Shown here: positions 40,698-46,127 of the stretch, piece after piece
How positions within the stretch are numbered: the stretch's first letter is position 1
Layout of the letters: every line of letters starts with the position of its first letter
Source: Actinomycetes bacterium
GTDB taxonomy: Bacteria; Actinomycetota; Actinomycetes; Streptosporangiales; Streptosporangiaceae
Length of the DNA stretch: 46,127 bases
Direction: 5' to 3'
Assembly (NCBI GenBank): GCA_021793235.1
Contig: JAJYTD010000035.1
Location: 1 to 46,127, forward strand
The notes under the pieces: model-generated
Told to the model about the DNA's origin: nothing
Database searches by the model: none
The model's input: only the letters and a program-made list of their open reading frames with translations
Made by a program: the position numbers and the translations under genes

Positions 40698-42851
40698 TCA
40701 GCCCTTCTTGGACACACCGGCCGAGTCGAAGGTCGCGACGTCGCGGAGCGCGCGCGCAGCCCCCTGCAGGAGCGGAAGCGCCAGCAGCGCGCCGGAGCCT
40801 TCGCCGAGCCGCATCTCGAGGTCGACGAGCGGGTGCAGCCCCACGTGCCGCAGAACCGCCGCATGCCCCGGCTCGGTGGAGCGGTGGCCGGCGAAGCACG
40901 CGTGTACCGCATCCGGGGCGATGGCGGTCGCGGCCAGCGAGGCCGCACCGGCGATCACGCCGTCGAGCAGGACGGGGACGCGCAGCGCCGCCGCTCCGAG
41001 GATGAAGCCGGCGAGTGCCGCGTGTTCCATTCCGCCGACGGCGGCGAGCACACCGACAGGGTCGGCACGGTCGATCCGGTGGAACGCCAGCGCCTGTCGC
41101 ACGACCTCGATCTTGTGCTCGTGCACGGCATCGTCCACTCCTGTGCCGCGGCCGGTGACCTCGGCCGGGTCGGCACCGGTGAACGCGGAGATCAGCGCCG
41201 CGGAAGGGGTGGTGTTGGCGATCCCCATGTCGCCGGTGACCAGGCACCGGTTCCCGGCCGAGACCAGGTCGCGAGCGACCTCGACACCGGCTTCGATGGC
41301 GGATTCGGCCTCGGCCCGAGACATCGCTGGAGCCTGGGTGATATCCGCCGTGCCCCGCGCGATCTTGCGCGGCAGCAGGCCGGGCACCTTCGGCAGGTCC
41401 CCGATGACACCGACGTCCACGACGGTGACCTCCGCACCGACCTGGTTGGCGAATGCGTTGACGACCGCGCCCCCCTGCAGGAAGTTCTGCACCATCTGGG
41501 TTGTGACCTCCTGGGGCCAGTGGGTCACCCCCTGGGCGTGCACGCCGTGGTCGCCGGCGAAGATCGCGACGGCGGCCGGTTCGGGTATCGGCGGCGGGCA
41601 CTCCCCCGCCAGACCCGACAGGCGCACCGACACCTCCTCCAAGACACCGAGCGACCCCGGGGGTTTGGTCATTCGCCCCTGGCGTTCTCTGGCCTCATTG
41701 ACCGCTCTTTGATTGAGAGGGCCGATAGCGGTGATGGTCTCCTCCAGCAGACTCGTCGGCGCGTCTCCAGGAAGCCCCCGTCGGCCGTAGTGGTCCCGAT
41801 GCACCGCCCAGGACAGTGGTCGGCCCCGCGCCCACCCGCTGAGGGCGAGTTCGGGCTCGGCCGGGAAGTCGTCGACGTAGCCCACGCACAGGTAGGCCAC
41901 GACCTCCAGGTGCGCGGGAAGGTCGAGGCCACGGGCGAGGTCGCGCTCCTGGAAGAAGCTCACCCAGCCCACCCCGAGCCCTTCGGCCCGGGCCGCCAGC
42001 CACAGGTTCTCCACGGCCAAGGCTGCGGAGTAGCCCGCGGTCTGCGGCTGGGCGTGCCGACCGAGAGTGTGCCGACCACCGCGGGTGGGATCGACCGTGA
42101 CCACGATGTTGACCGGTGTGTCCAGGATCGCCTCGACCTTCAGGCCGGAGAACGCGCGGGCGCGGGCACCGGGGAGGGCGCGCGCGTACTCCTCGCGCTG
42201 GCTTTGGACCAGCTCCTGAACACGAGAGCGTACACCCTCGTCGTGGACGACGATGAAGTCCCAGGGCTGGGAGTAGCCGACCGAGGGTGCCCGATGCGCC
42301 GCTTCGAGGACGCGTGTCAGTACCTCATCGGGGATCGGATCGGCGCGAAACCCCATACGCACATCGCGACGCTCACGGATGGCCCGGTAGACGGCCTCGC
42401 GCTCCTCGGTGCCGTAGGCGTGCGTGTCCTGCCGCGGCCGGGACTCCGCATGTTCCTTGCGTTCTGTGCGTCCCGGACTCTCCGGAGCCGCGGTCGCGGT
42501 GTCGGTGGCCGCGGTGCTCGCGGCCGCCCGTCGGCTTCCGCGTTCGGCCGGGGCGGTTTCGACGGAAGCGCCGGCGGTTTCGGCGGACACGGCCAGTTTC
42601 GCGGCTTCGGCTTCGGGGACCGCGAACTGCCCGCCGGAGCGGAAGGGGATGACGTTGGGCTGCAGGGGAGTGGACTGTTCCGAGGGCACGTGGAAGGGGT
42701 TGGTCCGGGGCTGCCCCTGCGAGCGGGCCGGCTCCGCGCCCCGCCCGGCCTCGGGCAGGTCGTCAAGGAGTCCTCCGCCGAACGCGCTTTGGGACCGGTC
42801 CTCGCCCGGCCCCCCGTCGCTCTTGGCCGAACGGTGGTCGTTACCGGTCAT
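40698..42851 (-). CDS. cobT: BluB-CobT fusion for cobalamin lower-ligand synthesis and activation
   Basis: A 717-residue protein. Residues 1-145 are disordered. About 150-370 is BluB, the flavin-destroying 5,6-dimethylbenzimidazole synthase: RRDVRMGF, AHRAPSVGYSQPWDFI and GLGVGWVSFF. About 375-715 is CobT, which attaches the base to nicotinate mononucleotide: PPGSLGVLEE, GDHGVHAQGVT, GDMGIANTTPSAAL, GRGTGVDD and LGEGSGALLALPLL with the catalytic Glu. The fusion puts two consecutive steps on one chain. Start ATG 42851 is preceded by GGAGGAA, which lies inside a 13-codon upstream frame whose stop overlaps this ATG. Confidence 0.93.
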   Translation of the reverse strand: MTGNDHRSAKSDGGPGEDRSQSAFGGGLLDDLPEAGRGAEPARSQGQPRTNPFHVPSEQSTPLQPNVIPFRSGGQFAVPEAEAAKLAVSAETAGASVETAPAERGSRRAAASTAATDTATAAPESPGRTERKEHAESRPRQDTHAYGTEEREAVYRAIRERRDVRMGFRADPIPDEVLTRVLEAAHRAPSVGYSQPWDFIVVHDEGVRSRVQELVQSQREEYARALPGARARAFSGLKVEAILDTPVNIVVTVDPTRGGRHTLGRHAQPQTAGYSAALAVENLWLAARAEGLGVGWVSFFQERDLARGLDLPAHLEVVAYLCVGYVDDFPAEPELALSGWARGRPLSWAVHRDHYGRRGLPGDAPTSLLEETITAIGPLNQRAVNEARERQGRMTKPPGSLGVLEEVSVRLSGLAGECPPPIPEPAAVAIFAGDHGVHAQGVTHWPQEVTTQMVQNFLQGGAVVNAFANQVGAEVTVVDVGVIGDLPKVPGLLPRKIARGTADITQAPAMSRAEAESAIEAGVEVARDLVSAGNRCLVTGDMGIANTTPSAALISAFTGADPAEVTGRGTGVDDAVHEHKIEVVRQALAFHRIDRADPVGVLAAVGGMEHAALAGFILGAAALRVPVLLDGVIAGAASLAATAIAPDAVHACFAGHRSTEPGHAAVLRHVGLHPLVDLEMRLGEGSGALLALPLLQGAARALRDVATFDSAGVSKKG

Positions 42852-42889
42852 AGCGTTCCTCCGGCAGTGTCGAAGACGAATTCGTACAT
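42848..42889 (-). CDS. 13-codon coupled upstream reading frame of bluB-cobT
   Basis: ATG 42889 has AAGGGGGG seven bases before it and encodes MYEFVFDTAGGTL, ending at a TGA that overlaps the bluB-cobT ATG as ATGA. The two Gly codons of the peptide form the GGAGG of the downstream gene, so a ribosome translating this frame would cross and open that site. The peptide has no known family. It could be a regulatory leader or simply ensure coupling. Confidence 0.5.
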   Translation of the reverse strand: MYEFVFDTAGGTL

Positions 42890-42974
42890 GTTCAATCCCC
42901 CCTTGTCGCTGCCGCCGGGAATGTTCTGACAACCCCCGTCAGCCGACGTGCAGCGATCGATTCTCAAATTCGAC

Positions 42975-44036
42975 TCACAGCAACTTTGCCAGAGTCCGCG
43001 CCATCCGGAGAGAGGTCTTCTCATCTCGAACCGCAACGCGCAGCCAATCGGATCCGAGACCGGGGAAGGTGTCGCCGCGCCGGACCGCGATCCCCTCATC
43101 CCGCAGCCGGGCCCGGACCCGGTTTCCGTCCCCCACGTTGACGAGCAGGAAAGATGCGGCGGCAGCGGGCGTCACGCACACGCCGGCCGCACGCAGCGCC
43201 TCGGCGAACGCTTCACGGTCGCGGGCCAGTTGCCGCGCCCATTGCTCGGCCTCGGCGATGGCCGCGGGCGCGCAGCACGCCTCGGTGGCCACGAGCGCGG
43301 GTGTGGAGACCGACCACAGCGGCTGCGCCGCCGCCAGCCGCTCCACCAGGTCCGGTGCGGCCAGCAGGTAGCCCGCGCGTAGCCCGGCCAATCCCCACGT
43401 CTTGGTCAGACTGCGCACCACCACGAGCCCGGGAGTGTCGCGGCGGCCCGCGACGGATTCGGGTTCGCCGGGGACGCAATCGGCGAACGCCTCGTCGACG
43501 ACAAGGGTCCGTCCGGGGCGGGCCAGGCGGGTGACGACGGTCGCCGGATGCAGTACCGATGTGGGATTGGTCGGGTTGCCGAGCATGACCAGATCGGCGT
43601 CCTCGGGAACCGCCTCGGGGTCGAGGAGGAAACCCGGGGGCCGCAGGAGGACCCGCTCCACCCGGTGCCCGGCTGCGCGCAGAGCGGCTTCGGGCTCGGT
43701 GAACTGCGGATGCACGACAACTGCACGGCGTGGCCGCAGTACCCGCGCCAACAGTACGAATGCCTCTGCCGCGCCAGCGGTGAGCAGGACGTCAGCCGGG
43801 TCTCGGCCGTGCCTGGCCGCCACTGCCCGGCGCGCGGACCCCGGATCGGGGTAGGTCGCGAGGTCGGTGATCGACGCGGCGATCCGCTCCGCCAGCCAGG
43901 CCGGCGGGGTCCCGGTGCGTACGTTGACCGCGAAGTCGAGCAGTCCGGGTCCGGTCTCGCTGTCACCGTGGTGGCGCAGGTCGATATCGACCTCGCTGTC
44001 GGCTCCCCTCTCAGCCGGGCGAACCTGGTGGTTCAA
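42975..44036 (-). CDS. cobC: CobC-like pyridoxal-phosphate aminotransferase/decarboxylase
   Basis: A 353-residue fold-type I PLP enzyme of the histidinol-phosphate aminotransferase group, of the Rv2231c/CobC type used in cobalamin synthesis, where it supplies the aminopropanol arm by decarboxylating threonine phosphate. DLRHHGDSETGPGLLDFAVN is the type-specific N-terminus, GNPTNPTSVL and VVDEAFADC bind PLP and SLTKTWGLAGLRAGY contains the Schiff-base Lys. Start TTG 44036 follows GGAGGG by six bases and overlaps an upstream TGA as TTGA. It lies 123 bases before bluB-cobT, and shares its direction. Confidence 0.88.
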   Translation of the reverse strand: MNHQVRPAERGADSEVDIDLRHHGDSETGPGLLDFAVNVRTGTPPAWLAERIAASITDLATYPDPGSARRAVAARHGRDPADVLLTAGAAEAFVLLARVLRPRRAVVVHPQFTEPEAALRAAGHRVERVLLRPPGFLLDPEAVPEDADLVMLGNPTNPTSVLHPATVVTRLARPGRTLVVDEAFADCVPGEPESVAGRRDTPGLVVVRSLTKTWGLAGLRAGYLLAAPDLVERLAAAQPLWSVSTPALVATEACCAPAAIAEAEQWARQLARDREAFAEALRAAGVCVTPAAAASFLLVNVGDGNRVRARLRDEGIAVRRGDTFPGLGSDWLRVAVRDEKTSLRMARTLAKLL

Positions 44037-44290
44037 CTGCGTCCCTCCAGTCCGGTACGGATGATCGCGTCCGCGCGATAGGGCTCCAGGCATCCGGTGC
44101 ACAGCACGGTGGGGTGCCGTGCGGGTCGCCGCGCGGGCGGTCGGCGTGCTCGGGCACGTGCGCAGGCAGCTTTGCCCCCGCCGACGCCGCGGTGGCCCGC
44201 GCCGCTGCGAGCTCGCCCACCCCGCCTCCGGCTCGACGGCGGCGTGGCCCGGCAGCGCCCGGACAGGGTACATGCCGGGGCCGTGCGCCG
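44033..44290 (-). pseudogene. Frameshifted coding-like stretch upstream of cobC
   Basis: Three adjoining pieces look protein-coding but lie in different frames: MYPVRALPGHAAVEPEAG (about 44271-44220), then GELAAARATAASAGAKLPAH (about 44218-44120), then TVLCTGCLEPYRADAIIRTG (about 44113-44040), ending at a TGA that overlaps the cobC start. Each has GC-rich third positions only in its own frame. A gene translationally coupled to cobC, broken by two frameshifts or by sequence errors, would explain this. I do not recognise the product; CTGC could be a metal pair. Confidence 0.4.
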
Positions 44291-44555
44291 GTGGGGCGGG
44301 GCGCACTGTCGGCCACGTGCCGTCGGCCACCGCACAGCGGGACCGAACCCGGCCTGGTCGCACTGCAGGCTGCTGTCGGCGCGTGCGCACGGCTCCTGCT
44401 TCGGCGCCGTGCGCACGCGCGACCGGATATGCCGCGGGAGCGCCGCACCGCAACCGGCAGTGATTGCATAGCCTTGTCCGACATCAGGAACCAGCCGTGG
44501 GAGGAGCGAGGGTGGCGCAGACGACACGGGCGCCCCGGGCCGAGGGGAGCCCCGC
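44291..44555. other. Divergent gap between the cob genes and a GNAT gene
   Basis: No convincing gene. It holds the 15-bp hairpin (44379-44420) and, near 44500-44545, purine-rich bases serving the rightward GNAT gene. I looked for the conserved core of a cobalamin riboswitch on the minus strand and did not find it. Confidence 0.4.
44379..44420. repeat. 15-bp perfect inverted repeat upstream of cobC
   Basis: Arms 44379-44393 and 44406-44420 are perfect reverse complements around a 12-base loop. Very stable as RNA on either strand. It lies within the presumed leader of the leftward cob transcript, where an attenuator or a regulator site would sit. Confidence 0.75.
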
Positions 44556-45137
44556 ATGACCGCGACCGAACCGGTCCAGACGATGCCCGCCGCCGCCTTG
44601 GCGACCGAGCGCCTGACCCTGCGCACCTTCACCGAGGGCGACATCGAAGACGTCTACACCGGCATCACCGACCCCGACACCCAGCGGTGGCTGCCCCTGC
44701 CCCGGCCGGGTGCGCCCTACACGCGCGCCGACGCCCGCGAGTGGTGCCTGGTACTGGCGCCGGAATCGCGGGCATCGGGCGACGGGCAGCACTGGGCCGT
44801 CGTCGAGACCGAAACGGCGATGTTCGTCGGATCGTTCGGCCTGACCCGGACGATGTGGAAAGCCCACTCCACCGAGATCGGGTACTGGGTGGCCCCGTGG
44901 GCGCGCGGCCGGGGCTTTGCTACAGAGGCGGTCATCGCCATCTCGCGCTGGGCCCTGACAAGCCTGGGCTTCCAACGGGTGGAGTTGAAGGCGGCGGCCG
45001 GCAACACCGCTTCCCGCCGCGTCGCCGAGAAGTCCGGCTTCGGCTACGAGGGGACGGAGCGCAACGCGATGCCCCTGCACCGCGGGCGCACCGACCTCGC
45101 GGTCTACAGCCTCATCCCCAGCGACCTGGAACGCTGA
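44556..45137 (+). CDS. GNAT acetyltransferase, RimJ/RimL type
   Basis: A 193-residue N-acetyltransferase. ERLTLRTFTEGDIEDVY is the family start, EIGYWVAPWARGRGFATEAV holds the acetyl-CoA loop (RGRGFA), and NTASRRVAEKSGFGYEGT is the conserved C-terminal signature. Such enzymes acetylate N-termini of proteins, peptides or small amines. The ATG at 44556 follows GAGGGGAG. It is the only rightward gene in a leftward cobalamin region and converges on cobO with two bases between the stop codons. A link to cobalamin is not evident. Confidence 0.92.
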   Translation: MTATEPVQTMPAAALATERLTLRTFTEGDIEDVYTGITDPDTQRWLPLPRPGAPYTRADAREWCLVLAPESRASGDGQHWAVVETETAMFVGSFGLTRTMWKAHSTEIGYWVAPWARGRGFATEAVIAISRWALTSLGFQRVELKAAAGNTASRRVAEKSGFGYEGTERNAMPLHRGRTDLAVYSLIPSDLER

Positions 45138-45139
45138 GC

Positions 45140-45742
45140 TCACCACTCGATACCGCGCTGCCCCTTCTGTCCGGTGTCCATGGGGTGCTTGACCTTCGTC
45201 ATCTCGGTGACCAGGTCGGCGGCGTCGCACAGCCGCGGATCGGCGTCGCGGCCGGTGATGATGACGTGCTGGCTTCCGGGGCGGTCGCGCAGTGTCGCGA
45301 CCACCTCGTCGACGTCCACCCATCCCCACTTCATGGGGTAGGTGAACTCGTCCAGCACGTACAGCCGGTAGGTCTCGGCGGCCAGATCGCGTTTGATCTG
45401 CGCCCACCCCTCGGCCGCGTCGGCGGCGTGGTCGTCCTCGGTTCCCCGGCGCCGGATCCAGGACCAGCCCTCGCCCATCTTGTTCCAGTCGACGCGGCCG
45501 CCCTCGCCGGAGGCGCCCAGGACCCGCAGCGCCTTCTCCTCCCCGATCCGCCACTTGGCGGACTTCACGAACTGGAACACTCCGATATCCCACCCCTGCG
45601 CCCATCCCCGGGTGGCCATCCCGAACGCGGCGGTGGACTTGCCCTTGCCGGGACCGGTGTGCACGACCAGCAGCGGGCGGTTGCGGCGCTGGCGGGTGGT
45701 GAGCCCGTCGTCGGGCACGTAAGCGGGTTTGCCCTGCGGCAT
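45140..45742 (-). CDS. cobO: Cob(I)alamin adenosyltransferase CobO
   Basis: A 200-residue CobA/CobO-type ATP:corrinoid adenosyltransferase forming the Co-adenosyl bond. GLTTRQRRNRPLLVVHTG begins the fold, GPGKGKSTAAFG is the P-loop that binds ATP in reversed orientation, and VLDEFTYPMKWGWVD and VIITGRDADPRL are typical. ATG 45742 (MPQGKPAYVPDDG) matches homologues; ATG 45748 two codons upstream is possible. Neither has a strong ribosome binding site. It would normally be co-transcribed with the Mg-chelatase-like gene upstream, but a MITE-like insertion lies between them. Confidence 0.94.
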   Translation of the reverse strand: MPQGKPAYVPDDGLTTRQRRNRPLLVVHTGPGKGKSTAAFGMATRGWAQGWDIGVFQFVKSAKWRIGEEKALRVLGASGEGGRVDWNKMGEGWSWIRRRGTEDDHAADAAEGWAQIKRDLAAETYRLYVLDEFTYPMKWGWVDVDEVVATLRDRPGSQHVIITGRDADPRLCDAADLVTEMTKVKHPMDTGQKGQRGIEW

Positions 45743-45761
45743 GTTCATCTCATCTCTGTGT

Positions 45762-45785
45762 TGTCCACGGGGTTGTCCACGGGCT
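45762..45785. repeat. Tandem DnaA-box-like repeat
   Basis: TTGTCCACGGG occurs twice in a row, 13 bases apart. TTGTCCACA is the actinomycete DnaA-box consensus, so these two differ only at the last base. Two copies near a gene start are not an origin. Confidence 0.5.
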
Positions 45786-45791
45786 CTTGAG

Positions 45792-45958
45792 CTAGGTCGT
45801 GTTTGCCGAATCATTTCGGGCTCGCGGCCACCAGGCTGCCTCTCGCTGCGCCGATGTCGCTTGCCCAGCCAACCAGGATGATCTGCGCGAATCGTCTTGC
45901 GAGAGATTGCCTGGACGGCCGCTCGCTGGTCCGAAAGCCTTCGTCAAACACTCCCTAG
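45792..45958. mobile_element. MITE-like element, 159 bases, flanked by CTAG
   Basis: Left end CTAGGTCGTGTTTGCCGAA (45792-45810) and right end (45940-45958, reversed) CTAGGGAGTGTTTGACGAA match at 16 of 19 positions, and a shared TTTCGG continues the terminal repeat inward. CTAG on both sides is the expected 4-base target duplication of IS427-group IS5 elements. The inside holds no open frame of note, so it would be a non-autonomous element. The right CTAG supplies the stop codon of the upstream Mg-chelatase-like gene. Confidence 0.7.
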
Positions 45959-46127
45959 GCCGCGGTGCGGGTGTGCCGCACGAGGTCGCTGAGCGCGTCG
46001 GCGCCCACCTCCTCCAGACGCACAGCGGTACCGCCCATCTCGGCGGCCAAGCGCCCGGCGAGCCCCAGGCGCACCGCGCCCGATTCGCAGTCCACGACCA
46101 CGCTCTGCACGCCCTGCGAGCCGATCC
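45955..46127 (-). CDS. Mg-chelatase-like (ChlD/VWA) protein, C-terminal end
   Basis: The visible 56 residues (VQSVVVDCESGAVRLGLAGR, LAAEMGGTAVRLEEVGADAL, then SDLVRHTRTAA) match the end of the von Willebrand A domain of magnesium-chelatase subunit D-like proteins, which lie next to cobO in many actinobacterial cobalamin loci and help cobalt insertion or act as a chelatase partner. The rest lies beyond the window edge. The TAG stop is part of the CTAG that flanks the MITE-like element. Family assignment rests on a short stretch plus context. Confidence 0.75.
   Translation of the reverse strand, partial: IGSQGVQSVVVDCESGAVRLGLAGRLAAEMGGTAVRLEEVGADALSDLVRHTRTAA

Noticed and set aside
40833-42929. 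698-codon open frame on the plus strand
   Set aside because: Antisense of bluB-cobT; low-complexity Gly/Arg/Asp sequence without motifs.
42852-42974. Cobalamin riboswitch upstream of bluB-cobT
   Set aside because: The gap of about 120 bases is too short for a full aptamer plus expression platform and lacks the core motifs.
44037-44555. Cobalamin riboswitch upstream of cobC
   Set aside because: I searched the minus strand for the conserved GCCACTG core and the B12-box; only weak partial matches were seen, so no call is made.
44114-45790. 558-codon open frame on the plus strand
   Set aside because: Overlaps the GNAT gene in another frame and is antisense to cobO; both real genes have clear motifs.
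1-46127. CRISPR arrays, tRNA or rRNA genes, prophage genes
   Set aside because: No regularly spaced repeats, cloverleaf-like sequences or phage structural genes were seen on reading through both strands.

Overview
The window is very GC-rich DNA with almost every codon ending in G or C, GTG and TTG starts mixed with ATG, dense gene packing, and typical actinobacterial families: DUF4192, an MT0933-like antitoxin, an Eis-type acetyltransferase, a mycothiol-type DsbA-like oxidoreductase, group II truncated haemoglobin, MerR/MFS and TetR/MFS pairs, and a dynamin-like GTPase pair. I infer a filamentous actinomycete, probably of the Nocardiopsaceae/Streptosporangiales type. The gene content is chromosomal housekeeping and accessory; no CRISPR array, tRNA, rRNA or prophage was seen.

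Left part (1-12.4 kb). The edge cuts an IS5-type transposase. A 700-base gap with inverted repeats leads to a cytidylyltransferase-fold protein, an ABC exporter, a TetR/DHA2-MFS efflux pair and a lone ABC ATPase. On the minus strand follow a small antitoxin-like protein, the Mg2+ transporter MgtE and a membrane SpoIIE-type phosphatase. An Eis-like acetyltransferase and a 71-residue basic protein run rightward into the leftward rpiB; the 26-base gap between these two carries short tandem repeats.

Middle (12.2-30.6 kb). A leftward operon holds a DsbA-like protein, a 47-residue acidic microprotein joined by an ATGA overlap, an aldehyde dehydrogenase and a 45-residue membrane peptide, closed by a hairpin. 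pepN and malQ converge and overlap by 74 bases; malQ is coupled to an amidase. A NERD-domain protein lies across a 16-base perfect palindrome from the amidase. ilvD, a MerR-controlled MFS exporter with a textbook 19-base spacer promoter, an HNH nuclease, a prolyl oligopeptidase, a thioesterase, an RDD protein, an MFS remnant and a truncated globin follow.

Right part (30.7-46.1 kb). All but one gene run leftward. ettA is read in frame with an upstream DUF4192 gene with no stop between them. Next come a diguanylate cyclase and two coupled dynamin-like GTPases ending at a 19-base-pair terminator. The rest is a cobalamin/sirohaem locus: cysG, a BluB-CobT fusion preceded by a 13-codon coupled reading frame, a CobC-like aminotransferase, cobO and the end of a Mg-chelatase-like gene. 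Its members cover precorrin-2 synthesis, lower-ligand synthesis and activation, aminopropanol-arm supply and corrinoid adenosylation. A 159-base MITE-like element with CTAG flanks sits between cobO and the chelatase gene, and a coding-like but frameshifted stretch precedes cobC.

The most unusual points are the DUF4192-EttA read-through, the MITE whose CTAG flank supplies a stop codon, the 13-codon frame that encodes the ribosome binding site of bluB-cobT, and the coupled 47-residue microprotein.
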